Below, piece after piece: positions 25,450 through 33,401 of a stretch of 64,000 nucleotides of DNA. The notes beneath the pieces are model-generated. The model was not told where the DNA came from. It searched no databases and saw only the letters and a list, made by a program, of their open reading frames with translations. Every line of letters begins with the position of its first letter. Position 1 is the stretch's first letter. A program made the translations under genes and the position numbers. The stretch is from Candidatus Krumholzibacteriota bacterium (lineage in GTDB: Bacteria; Krumholzibacteriota; Krumholzibacteriia; Krumholzibacteriales; Krumholzibacteriaceae): NCBI GenBank assembly GCA_030609325.1, contig JAUWCL010000018.1:1-64000 (forward strand). The letters run 5' to 3'.

Positions 25450-26403
25450 TTGGCTGGTGAAATCGATGTGGTGGCCCTCGGCGGAAACGCGATAATCCCG
25501 TCCGACGGTACGGGGACGATAGAGGAGCAGAGAGAAGTCACTGTCGGCTCGATGGAGCACGTGGCCGACCTTATCGAGTCGGGCAGAGAAGTGATAATCA
25601 CACACGGGAACGGCCCGATCGTGGGGAACATACTCGAGCGGAACGAGGCGACCAAGGACAGGATTCCTCCGATGCCGCTCGACGTCTGCGGTGCAGACTC
25701 CCAGGGCGGTATCGGATACATGATCCAGCAGATACTGGGGAATGTACTGCGCCGCAGGGGAATCGACAACCCGGTGGTTTCGATAGTATCGCAAGTCGTT
25801 GTCTCGGAGGAAGACGACGCTTTCAAGAAGCCGACCAAGCCGATCGGACCGTACTATTCCCACGATGAATCGAAAGAGCTCGAGCGGTCGAAGGGCTGGA
25901 TAATGAAGGAAGAAGCCGGCGGCAAGGGATACCGGCGTGTCGTACCGAGCCCTACACCGCGGGAGATCGTAGAGGCCGGGGTCATCTCGAGCCTGCTCTC
26001 GCAGGGAGTGGTGGTGATAGCCGTCGGCGGCGGCGGGATACCTGTAATCAGCAGGGACGGAAAGCTCGAGGGCGTCGAGGCGGTCATCGACAAGGACCGG
26101 GCCGCTTCAGCGCTTGCATCCGGTATCGGCGCGGAGAAGCTGATAATCCTCACGGACGTCGAACAGGTATACGTCGATTTCGGAAAGCCGGAACAGAAGG
26201 GGCTCGGAAAGATCGAAGTCTCCGAGATACGGAAGCTTTACGAGGCATACGAGTTCCCCGCCGGCAGCATGGGGCCGAAGATCAGGGCAGCCATAGATTT
26301 CGTCGAGGCCGGAGGGCAGTCGGCAATCATCACGCACGCCGCAACCCTCAGGCAAGCGGTCGAGGGTAAAGTCGGCACACATATTGTCCCCGACGGCGCC
26401 TGA
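25450..26403 (+). CDS. arcC: Carbamate kinase
   Basis: 317 residues from TTG 25450 (GGAGG at 25439-25443, 6 bases away; the TTG at 25444 is too close). Carries the amino-acid kinase fold: VVALGGNAI at the N-terminus, THGNGPIVGN, GADSQGGIGYMIQQ, AVGGGGIPV, DKDRAASALA, LTDVEQVYVDF and GSMGPKIRAA, all typical of ArcC. The enzyme interconverts carbamoyl phosphate plus ADP with carbamate plus ATP, usually the ATP-yielding end of arginine or agmatine degradation. No arginine deiminase or ornithine transcarbamylase gene is adjacent, so the pathway here is unknown. Confidence 0.95.
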   Translation: MAGEIDVVALGGNAIIPSDGTGTIEEQREVTVGSMEHVADLIESGREVIITHGNGPIVGNILERNEATKDRIPPMPLDVCGADSQGGIGYMIQQILGNVLRRRGIDNPVVSIVSQVVVSEEDDAFKKPTKPIGPYYSHDESKELERSKGWIMKEEAGGKGYRRVVPSPTPREIVEAGVISSLLSQGVVVIAVGGGGIPVISRDGKLEGVEAVIDKDRAASALASGIGAEKLIILTDVEQVYVDFGKPEQKGLGKIEVSEIRKLYEAYEFPAGSMGPKIRAAIDFVEAGGQSAIITHAATLRQAVEGKVGTHIVPDGA

Positions 26404-26421
26404 TCCCGGCGTCACGCGAAC

Positions 26422-26658
26422 ATGGATTCGATCGTACTTCCATACGGAGGCTCGGTGATCGAAGTCCCTCTCCCCATAGGACCCGCGCCGGAAACCGCCG
26501 GCCGTGCATTTCCCGATCCTCTTTCCGATACATCGCTGTCAGTCAAACAGGCGCTCGAGGATCTCGAGGCGATATACGTTCAACTCTCAGGCGGCGATGT
26601 CGATTCACGGGATGAATGGCATAAATTCGAAGGACTGCTTTGCAGGCCTGAGAAATAA
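26422..26658 (+). pseudogene. Probable fragment of a LarA/DUF2088-type protein N-terminus
   Basis: A 78-codon frame beginning MDSIVLPYGGSVIEVPLPIG and continuing with DPLSDTSLSVKQALEDL. This resembles the start of nickel-dependent lactate racemase-like (DUF2088) proteins, which open with a LPYG..xEVxIP strand pair and an alanine/leucine helix; those proteins exceed 400 residues. The remaining residues do not continue the family, and the reading frame ends before a decayed transposase. No strong ribosome site. It may instead be a real small protein; the similarity is short. Confidence 0.4.
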
Positions 26659-26675
26659 ATGTATAATCCGCCCAT

Positions 26676-26894
26676 ATGGGTACAAGGAGTACATATTGGA
26701 CGGGCGCTCATACGAAACACGAGATGAGATACCACATAGTATGGATCCACAAATATAGAGAGCGAGTTTTGATCGGGAAACTCGTAGCGCGGTTGGAGGA
26801 GTTTTTGTGGGGAGACAGTCTTTGGGCGGATGGGTATTTTACTCCGGCGTTCCTCGCCGCGCCGGATTCAATGAGTAACTGTGCATCCGTATGA
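26676..26894 (+). pseudogene. Decayed IS200/IS605-type transposase (TnpA) with internal deletion
   Basis: The frame contains MRYHIVWIHKYRERVLIG, matching the YHIVWxxKYRxxVL start of Y1 transposases, then ARLEEF joined directly to LWGDSLWADGYF, which matches the WGxxFWxxGYF block from near the C-terminus. The segment between, which should hold the HUH metal-binding histidines, is missing, and the catalytic tyrosine helix after the GYF block is also gone. It cannot be active. The coding similarity covers about 26720-26850. Confidence 0.8.
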
Positions 26895-26912
26895 GAGAAG
26901 GAGAATACAGGG

Positions 26913-28181
26913 ATGAAGATTCTTGTGGTCGGCGGAGGAGGCAGGGAACACACGATAGTCTGGAAACTCTCCAGATCCCCTCATGTCGACACCATATACG
27001 CCGCTCCCGGAAATGCAGGCATCGCCGGCCTGGGCGAGTGCGTGCCGATCGGTGCGGAGGACAAGAAGGCGCTGCTAGAATTCGCACGGGAGAAAAAGGT
27101 CGATCTCACGGTAGTCGGCCCCGAGGCTCCCCTTGTTTCGGGGATCGTCGACATGTTCCGTGGGGAGGGCCTTCGGATCTTCGGGTTCGACAGCAAGGGT
27201 GCGCTCCTCGAGGGGAGCAAGGTCTGGGCGAAGCAGTTCATGGAAAAATACAATATTCCGACGGGCGGTTTCGCAGTTTTCGACAATCACTGTGCAGCGC
27301 ACAACGCCATCGATACGGGAAAGCCCCCGTTCGTGATCAAGGCGGATGGGCTCGCCGCAGGCAAGGGAGTTCTGATCTGCCGGACGATAGAGGAAGCCCG
27401 GGACGCGGTCGAGACGGTGATGCAGGAGAGGAAGTTCGGCACGGCCGGAAGCAGGATAGTCTTCGAGGAGTTCCTCGAGGGGTCGGAGCTCTCGGTCCTC
27501 GCCGTCTTCGATGGAAAGGACTACCGGCTGTTCGTCCCGTCGCAGGACCACAAGAGAGCTTTCGACGGCGACAAGGGCCCGAACACGGGCGGCATGGGCG
27601 CCTACGCGCCGGTGCCCGTCCTCGATCACGTACTCGAGGAGAAGATACGGATAGAGATCATCGAGCGCACGCTGAGCGGCATCCAGTCCGAAAAGGTCGA
27701 GGGTGCCGGCGTCGTGTATTTCGGTCTCATGCTCACGCCCGCCGGGCCGAAGGTGCTCGAGTACAACTGCAGGTTCGGCGATCCGGAAACACAGGTGATT
27801 CTCCCGTTGCTGAAGACCGACCTGTTCGAGGTCCTTTACGAGGCGACGGAGAACAATCTCGAGAGCGTCGATTTCGAGAACAGCGATGAGGTCTGCACCT
27901 GCGTAGTGATTGCTTCGGGAGGGTATCCCGGAAAGTACGAGAAGGGACTCGAGATTTTCGGGATTTCCGAGGCGGAGGAGGCGGGGTGTGCCGTCTTCCA
28001 CGCCGGCACGGCGATCGAGAACGGCAGGACCGTCACTTCGGGCGGCCGCGTCCTCGGCGTCACCGCGACAGCGCCTACGCTCAGGGAGGCGATAGACAAG
28101 GCGTACGCCGGTGTAGACAGGATATCATTCGAAAACTGTTTCTCCAGGCGCGACATTGCCTGGAGGGTCCTGGAAAAATAA
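26913..28181 (+). CDS. purD: Phosphoribosylamine--glycine ligase (GAR synthetase)
   Basis: 422 residues, ATG behind GAGAGAAGGAG. An ATP-grasp enzyme of purine synthesis that joins glycine to 5-phosphoribosylamine. Seen: KILVVGGGGREHTI at the N-terminus, APGNAG, TVVGPEAPL, KADGLAAGKGV (ATP-binding strand), FEEFLEGSELSVLA, SQDHKRAFDGDKGPNTGGMGAY (start of the PurD signature) and EYNCRFGDPETQ (metal-binding end of the ATP-grasp). Full length for the family. purE follows after 25 bases. Confidence 0.97.
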   Translation: MKILVVGGGGREHTIVWKLSRSPHVDTIYAAPGNAGIAGLGECVPIGAEDKKALLEFAREKKVDLTVVGPEAPLVSGIVDMFRGEGLRIFGFDSKGALLEGSKVWAKQFMEKYNIPTGGFAVFDNHCAAHNAIDTGKPPFVIKADGLAAGKGVLICRTIEEARDAVETVMQERKFGTAGSRIVFEEFLEGSELSVLAVFDGKDYRLFVPSQDHKRAFDGDKGPNTGGMGAYAPVPVLDHVLEEKIRIEIIERTLSGIQSEKVEGAGVVYFGLMLTPAGPKVLEYNCRFGDPETQVILPLLKTDLFEVLYEATENNLESVDFENSDEVCTCVVIASGGYPGKYEKGLEIFGISEAEEAGCAVFHAGTAIENGRTVTSGGRVLGVTATAPTLREAIDKAYAGVDRISFENCFSRRDIAWRVLEK

Positions 28182-28206
28182 ACGGGGAAATCGAAAGGAG
28201 ATAGTA

Positions 28207-28674
28207 ATGGGCGGAGAACTTCAGGTCGCCGTTATCATGGGGAGCGAATCGGACAGGGAGACGATGGAGGTCTGTCTCGCGCAGCTCGAGAAGCTCGGGG
28301 TGGGAAGCGAGCTCAGGGTATCTTCCGCTCACAGGATGCCCGAGGCGACGAAGGCATATATAGAAGAGGCGGTGGACAGGGGCGCGAAGGTGTTCATAGC
28401 CGGCGCGGGAATGTCGGCGGCGCTGCCCGGTTTCGTGGCGTCGGTTACGACAAGGCCCGTTATCGGAGTACCCATCCCATCCGGCCTGCCCGACGGGATG
28501 GATGCACTGCTCTCGATGGTTCAGATGCCCCCCGGGATCCCCGTCGCGACCGTCGCAGTCGGCAAGGCCGGCGCGAAGAATGCCGCGGTGCTCGCCGCAG
28601 AGATACTGTCGCTCATCGACGACAGGTTCTCGAAGGAGCTGGACAAGATGCGGGACCAATGGAAGAAGCAGTAA
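28207..28674 (+). CDS. purE: N5-carboxyaminoimidazole ribonucleotide mutase
   Basis: 155 residues from ATG 28207 (AAAGGAGA just upstream). Class I PurE motifs: VAVIMGSESDRETM, SSAHRMPEAT (catalytic histidine in the AHR motif), AGAGMSAALPG, GVPIPSG and MPPGIPVATVAVG. It converts N5-CAIR to CAIR. The partner purK is not next to it. The next gene starts inside its last 16 bases. Confidence 0.96.
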   Translation: MGGELQVAVIMGSESDRETMEVCLAQLEKLGVGSELRVSSAHRMPEATKAYIEEAVDRGAKVFIAGAGMSAALPGFVASVTTRPVIGVPIPSGLPDGMDALLSMVQMPPGIPVATVAVGKAGAKNAAVLAAEILSLIDDRFSKELDKMRDQWKKQ

Positions 28675-29279
28675 TAGGGTACCTCGAAGGCCGGAACATC
28701 GATGCGGTCGCAGCGAGGCTCAGGTCGGGCGGCGTAGCGGTGCTTCCCACCGATACGATCTACGGATTTCACTGTATATATTCGAACCGGTCCTCCCTCG
28801 ACAGGATCAGGCGGCTCAAGGGGCGTTCGGAGTCCGCCGGCTTCATCCTGCTGGCTTCGTCGCTCGAAATGGCCGACAGGATCGTCGGGAGCTGGCCGGC
28901 CGGGGCGAGGGATATCCTCGGATCTTTATGGCCGGCCCCCGTTACGGCGATCCTTCCCGCATCGAAGAAGATTCCGGTGGCGCTGAGGCAGAAAGGAAGG
29001 GTGGCAGTCAGGATACCCGCGATGCCTTCCCTGCTCGCGCTGATCGGGAAGACGGGAGAGCCGCTTGTCTCCACGAGCGTCAACCGTTCGGGACAGCCCC
29101 CGGTAAACAGGATAGGCGAGATAGAAAGGACGTTCCCCGGGCTCGACGCCTATGTCTCGAGGAGGGGGGCCGGCAGCCGTACCCCGTCTACTGTTATAGA
29201 TATCACGGGTAAAGAGCCGCGTATGGTCAGGCCGGGGAGATCCGCTCGGTGGGCGGCCGCGGCGTTTGGTATCGACTGA
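28659..29279 (+). CDS. TsaC/Sua5/YrdC-family threonylcarbamoyladenylate synthase
   Basis: 206 residues, starting 16 bases before the purE stop. YrdC-fold motifs: GGVAVLPTDTIYGF, IRRLKGRSES (KxR-type ATP/threonine site), VAVRIPA, STSVNRSGQPPV (SxN motif) and TPSTVIDI. The enzyme makes threonylcarbamoyl-AMP, the precursor for t6A at position 37 of ANN-decoding tRNAs. Length matches the short TsaC form without the Sua5 domain. A YciO-type paralogue is possible, so no symbol is given. Confidence 0.88.
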   Translation: MEEAVIGYLEGRNIDAVAARLRSGGVAVLPTDTIYGFHCIYSNRSSLDRIRRLKGRSESAGFILLASSLEMADRIVGSWPAGARDILGSLWPAPVTAILPASKKIPVALRQKGRVAVRIPAMPSLLALIGKTGEPLVSTSVNRSGQPPVNRIGEIERTFPGLDAYVSRRGAGSRTPSTVIDITGKEPRMVRPGRSARWAAAAFGID

Positions 29280-29295
29280 CAGCGAGGTGGATCTG

Positions 29296-29603
29296 ATGAA
29301 GACAGCGATTGCCGCAAGCATGATCATCGCCGCACTGACGGCCGGCTGCGGGACCGATTACGGAAGCGAAGGTTGCAGGGGTGGGAGACGCTGAACTCGA
29401 TGTATATCGAGACCTGCTCGGGAGAGCAGAGGGGGATCCTCGAGTTCTCCGGCCTCGGGATAAATGTGCTCTCGCCCGAATCGGCCTACGTCCTGGGCGA
29501 CTGGAAGGTCGAGTTGCCCGACACGGTCAAGCAGGGCAAGTTCACCCTGATATGGATGAAGATGGACGAAGGGTGGAGGATCGTTCATGACCACTCGTCC
29601 TGA
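29296..29603 (+). pseudogene. Broken DUF4440/NTF2-like secreted protein (frameshift and internal loss)
   Basis: A good ATG at 29296 opens a lipoprotein-type signal (MKTAIAASMIIAALTAGCG) but that frame stops at about 29394. A second frame (from about 29373) carries the C-terminal half of an NTF2-like DUF4440 domain: WETLNSMYIETC, VLSPESAYVLGDWKVELP, GKFTLIWMKMDEGWRIVHDHSS. About 50-60 residues that normally join signal and this half are missing, and the frames differ. Likely inactive. A sequencing error could explain the frame change but not the missing segment. Confidence 0.75.
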
Positions 29604-29629
29604 ACCCATCTACAAAGAAGGATGACATC

Positions 29630-30733
29630 ATGAGATGGACGATGAAAAGAGCCCGGTTCCAAGTTTCCATTCTTCTCGCGATAGTGTTCCTGATGGCTTC
29701 GCTGCCGGCGTCCGGCGCAGACAGGCCGAAGAACATTATCCTCTTGATAGGCGACGGGATGGGAGTCGCTCATCTCACGTTCAGCCATCTGGCAACGGGC
29801 GGATTGAACGCCGAGAGGATGCCTGTCGGAGGACTCATAAAGACATTTCCGTTCGGCGGGATGGTCACCGATTCTGCGGCATCGGGAACCGCTATGGCGA
29901 CGGGGTACAAGACGAAAAACGGCGTGATCTCGTTATCGCCCGAAGGGGATACACTCCGCACCGTGTTGGAGAGCGCGGAGGCAAGGGGGATGTCCACAGG
30001 GCTCGTGGCGACGAGTTCTATCACACACGCGACCCCGGCTGTCTTCGCAGCGCACGTGACGTCCAGAAGAATGGAGGCCGAGATCGCGCGCCAGATGGCC
30101 CAAAGCGGAGTGGACGTACTGGTCGGCGGCGGCTGGTCGTTCTTTGTCCCGCATGATATCGCGGGCAGCAGGAGGACGGACGATCTCGATCTGATCGAGG
30201 TGCTGAAGAAGCGGATGACCGTAGTAAGGTCGGTGGAAGAGCTCATGAAGCTCGAAGGAGCGACGGCCGTGGCGGCGTTCCTGGCCTCCCGCGAGTGCCC
30301 TTCGGCGAAGGAGAGGGATTACTCTCTTGCGGATCTTGCCGCCAAGGCGATCGAGATACTCGCCGGCGGCAGCGAGGGATTCTTCCTCATGATAGAGGGA
30401 TCGCAGATCGACTGGGCTGCCCATGATAATGACGGCGACGGGATATTGCACGAGATGAAGGATTTTGACGGCGCTGTGGGCGCCGCGCTCGACTTCGCCG
30501 AGAAGAATGGCGCGACGCTGGTTATCATGACTTCCGATCACGAGACGGGGGGATTCGCGCTCCACGAGAGTCCCATGCACTCGAGCAGGATGGTAGAGCC
30601 GGCCTTCACGTCCGACCGTCACACGATGGAGATGGTGCCGATCTTCGCCTATGGTCCGGGTGCCGGGGCGTTCGGCGGAATACACGACAACACCTTCGTC
30701 GGAGCCACGCTGATCGAATACGTCAGGCGGTGA
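29630..30733 (+). CDS. Secreted alkaline phosphatase (PhoA-type)
   Basis: 367 residues with a signal peptide (residues 1-30, ending PASGA). Motifs: NIILLIGDGMG (metal aspartate 42), VTDSAASGTAMATG with nucleophile serine 82, HATPAVFAAHV, MIEGSQIDWAAHDND, MTSDHETGGFAL and a late histidine near DRHTMEM. These are the metal and phosphate ligands of the alkaline phosphatase superfamily. It hydrolyses phosphate monoesters in the periplasm or outside. An alternative ATG at 29642 is possible. Upstream is the broken DUF4440 gene; no Pho-box was recognised. Confidence 0.94.
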   Translation: MRWTMKRARFQVSILLAIVFLMASLPASGADRPKNIILLIGDGMGVAHLTFSHLATGGLNAERMPVGGLIKTFPFGGMVTDSAASGTAMATGYKTKNGVISLSPEGDTLRTVLESAEARGMSTGLVATSSITHATPAVFAAHVTSRRMEAEIARQMAQSGVDVLVGGGWSFFVPHDIAGSRRTDDLDLIEVLKKRMTVVRSVEELMKLEGATAVAAFLASRECPSAKERDYSLADLAAKAIEILAGGSEGFFLMIEGSQIDWAAHDNDGDGILHEMKDFDGAVGAALDFAEKNGATLVIMTSDHETGGFALHESPMHSSRMVEPAFTSDRHTMEMVPIFAYGPGAGAFGGIHDNTFVGATLIEYVRR

Positions 30734-30810
30734 GCGGCGGCATAACATCTGTGTTTATAGACGTATAACAATCGACCCGGAGAACGAAGTGGAAGATAAT
30801 CATATGGAGC

Positions 30811-31113
30811 GTGATCATGGCGGCATTCTTCGTCATGATGGGCGTGACAGGGAAGAAGAGGGGAGGTGGCCTCAACAGGGACGAGCGTGACGAGATGCTC
30901 GAGAGCAGAGCCGGCGGGGTCACGCTCGCGATAATACTCGCATACGTCTACCTGCTCAGTATCGCGCCGTGGGCCTACTTTCAGGATGACGGAAGCGTGC
31001 CCGCGGGATGGATGTGGTTCTTCGCATATTCAACGGTCTTCCTGGGGATGATAGTGCACGGGATCCTGACTCTCCTTCTCGTGGCGGGTAAGGTGGACGA
31101 TGGCGAAGGCTGA
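30811..31113 (+). CDS. Small integral membrane protein paired with an XRE regulator
   Basis: About 100 residues. Two clear membrane helices (TLAIILAYVYLLSIAPWAYF and FAYSTVFLGMIVHGILTLLLV) plus a hydrophobic N-terminus. The frame runs upstream as WKIIIWSV before the chosen GTG, which suggests the true start may be a little earlier or has decayed. Its end overlaps the XRE gene by 14 bases. Small membrane protein plus XRE pairs of this kind are common in bacteria (DUF2178-like), where the membrane protein may control the regulator; function not known. Confidence 0.6.
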   Translation: MIMAAFFVMMGVTGKKRGGGLNRDERDEMLESRAGGVTLAIILAYVYLLSIAPWAYFQDDGSVPAGWMWFFAYSTVFLGMIVHGILTLLLVAGKVDDGEG

Positions 31114-31333
31114 TATAAGGAACAGCGTGAGGCGGCAGCGGTTCGAGCACGGCGAGATGACCCAGCAGGAGCTGGCCGACAGGGCCGGATGTACGAGACA
31201 GACCATCGTTGCCCTGGAGCGGGGAAAGTACGTTCCGTCTCTTGCGCTCGCTTTCAGGATCGCGAGGGTCTTCAGGACCTCTGTCGAGGAGGTCTTCGAA
31301 TTCGTCGGGAAGGATGGAAAAAAAGCTGAATGA
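31100..31333 (+). CDS. Small XRE-family (Cro/CI-type) HTH regulator
   Basis: 77 residues, essentially one HTH domain: VRRQRFEHGEMTQQELADRAG followed by the recognition helix TRQTIVALERGKYVPSL and LALAFRIARVF. No sensor domain. It overlaps the membrane protein gene upstream, implying coupled expression. A close parallel (QTIISIEKDKYVPSL) is found at 35057. Likely represses its own or neighbouring genes (inference). Confidence 0.85.
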   Translation: MAKADIRNSVRRQRFEHGEMTQQELADRAGCTRQTIVALERGKYVPSLALAFRIARVFRTSVEEVFEFVGKDGKKAE

Positions 31334-31393
31334 TGCGGCCGTATGTAGTGTACTCGAAATAACAGCGGTTCACAGAAAGGAAGGAAACCTGGA

Positions 31394-32851
31394 GTGAAAT
31401 TCACACCCCTGAAGATCGTCCGCAAGGCAGCGGCTATTGCCACTGTAATACTGGCGACAGTCTCTGTCCGGACAGCGGCCAGCGAGATCGCGGGCGACTG
31501 GTCCGGAATCCTCAACTTCTCCGGGGTCGAGCTCCGGATCGTATTCCATATAACGGCGGGCGATGATGGAACCCTTGCGGCGACGATGGACAGCCCCGAT
31601 CAGGGAGCGACCGGGATTCCCGTGAGCGGGGTCACCTTCGAAGGCGATAGTCTCGTAATCGAGATCGCCGTCGCCCAGGGAGGCTATTACGGCATATACG
31701 ACCGGGACAGCCTCTTTGTAGATGGGGAGTGGAGGCAGGCCGGATTCAAACTCCCGCTGAGACTCGTAAGGGTTGATGAGATCAAGTCGCTCGAAAGATC
31801 GCTCGAAAGACCGCAGGAGCCTGAGCGGCCGATGCCCTATCCCGAAGAGGAAGTCGAGTTCGAGAACAAGGAGGCCGGCAACACGCTGGCAGGGACGTTA
31901 ACTATGCCGGAAGGGGAGGGGCCGTTCCCCACGGCGGTGCTGATCTCCGGGTCGGGCCCGCAGGACAGGGACGAAACGGTGCTCGGCCACAGGCCGTTCC
32001 TCGTCCTCTCGGACCATCTTACCAGGAACGGGATCGCTGTGCTGAGGTACGACGACAGAGGTTTCGGCAAATCGGGAGGAGTCCACAGTACGGCCACGAC
32101 GGCTGATTTCGCCACCGACGCCCGCGCGGCCTTCGAGTATCTCAAGACGAGGGAAGAGATTGATGCCTCGTTGACCGGGCTCATCGGCCACAGCGAGGGC
32201 GGGATCATAGCGGCGATGGTCGCGGCCGGATCGGAGGAGATCGCGTTCATCGTGATGCTCGCCGGGCCGGGACTCAAGGGATCCGACATACTGCTCGCGC
32301 AGAACGTCGCGCTCCTCGAGCTTCAGGGTGTTCCCGCCGACGTGGTCAGTAAGAGAAGCGAGCAGCTCGAACAGGAATACAGGATCCTCGCAGAACAGCG
32401 GAGCGACGAGGAGACGAGGGAAACGATCGTGAGCGTGTCCACCGCCTTCCTCGAGAGATATTCGCCGGAGGAGAGGGAGCAGTACGGATTCAGCGAGGAA
32501 GGGGTGAAGAAGAGGGCGGAGATACTGACCGGTCCCTGGCTCAGGTTCTTTATGGAGTACGATCCGTCGGCGGCGTTGCGAAAGGTCGAATGCCCCGTAC
32601 TCGCGGTGATCGGAGACAAGGATATCCAGGTCGATGCGGGAAGGAACCTGCCCGCCATAGAAAAGGCTCTGCGTGATGGAGGAAACAAAGAATTCAGAAT
32701 CGTTGAGATGCCCGGCCTCAACCACCTTTTTCAGACGACCGAGACCGGGAATCCTGCGGAATACGCGAAGATAAAGGAAACGATGTCGCCTGCCGCCCTT
32801 GAGATGGTGAGCTGCTGGATACTGTCGCTGCAGACAGAAGGGAAAAGATGA
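31394..32851 (+). CDS. Secreted alpha/beta hydrolase (S33-type), serine nucleophile
   Basis: 485 residues from GTG 31394 (GGAAGG upstream). A signal peptide (about 1-30) is followed by an N-terminal beta domain (about 31-125; DWSGILNFSG) found with this hydrolase family. The alpha/beta hydrolase core follows: LISGSGPQDRDET (oxyanion region), LRYDDRGFGKSGG, LIGHSEGGII with nucleophile serine 267, CPVLAVIGDKDIQVD (acid) and PGLNHLFQ (histidine). Probably periplasmic; esterase or aminopeptidase-like activity, substrate unknown. The next gene's ATG overlaps its stop by four bases. Confidence 0.88.
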   Translation: MKFTPLKIVRKAAAIATVILATVSVRTAASEIAGDWSGILNFSGVELRIVFHITAGDDGTLAATMDSPDQGATGIPVSGVTFEGDSLVIEIAVAQGGYYGIYDRDSLFVDGEWRQAGFKLPLRLVRVDEIKSLERSLERPQEPERPMPYPEEEVEFENKEAGNTLAGTLTMPEGEGPFPTAVLISGSGPQDRDETVLGHRPFLVLSDHLTRNGIAVLRYDDRGFGKSGGVHSTATTADFATDARAAFEYLKTREEIDASLTGLIGHSEGGIIAAMVAAGSEEIAFIVMLAGPGLKGSDILLAQNVALLELQGVPADVVSKRSEQLEQEYRILAEQRSDEETRETIVSVSTAFLERYSPEEREQYGFSEEGVKKRAEILTGPWLRFFMEYDPSAALRKVECPVLAVIGDKDIQVDAGRNLPAIEKALRDGGNKEFRIVEMPGLNHLFQTTETGNPAEYAKIKETMSPAALEMVSCWILSLQTEGKR

Positions 32852-33326
32852 GCGGGATGCTTGAACAGGGCGGTCTCCCCTTTCCCGAGGCGACCGCCGG
32901 GGGGAGCTACGGGCACGGGCTAGCAGCGCTGAAGAAGTACTTTCTCGAGGTACTTCTAATAACGCTGGTCGTCATGGTCCTTTCAGGACCTGTCTGGTGG
33001 GCCGAGGCGGTCGAGGAGAGGGTGGCACAGTTGGATTCCTCTTCCTCATCGTCCCCGGTGTCATATTTGCCTGCAAGCTTGCCTTTGTCCCGCACCTCGT
33101 GACAGACAGGAAGATGGAGGCCACTGAGGCGATCAGGGAAAGCTGGAGGATGACGACCGGTCACAGCGGGAAGATATTCCTGATGGGTCTGTTGGCGATA
33201 CCGGTGTTCATGGCGGGAATGCTGCTGGGAATAGGAATCGTCCTTTCCATCATGTGGATAAGCCTCGCGTTCGCTGCGATCTACGCGGTCGTTGCCGCAA
33301 GGGATACGGTTGCGGAGAAGGTATAG
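32848..33326 (+). pseudogene. Frameshifted membrane protein
   Basis: The first frame (32848 to about 33020) gives GHGLAALKKYFLEVLLITLVVMVLSGPVWW, a membrane helix. The second frame (about 33015-33326) gives GFLFLIVPGVIFACKLAFVP, TEAIRESWRMTTGHSGKIFLMG and more helices. Together they look like one small multi-pass protein resembling the membrane domains of DUF975-like or glycerophosphodiesterase-associated proteins. The frame changes near 33015-33035, and some residues between the two halves appear lost, so translation would yield only a short peptide. Could be sequencing error; then it would be one gene. Confidence 0.7.
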
Positions 33327-33401
33327 ACCGGCCGGTACATCGTCTGATATCATCTGTCTGCAGGTGGGTCATCACTGAGTTTTGCCGGGGGTCGACAAGC
33401 C

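Noticed and set aside
30811-31333. Toxin-antitoxin or phage-defence pair
   Set aside because: A small membrane protein plus XRE gene is a common arrangement without toxic activity; no toxin fold or defence enzyme is seen.
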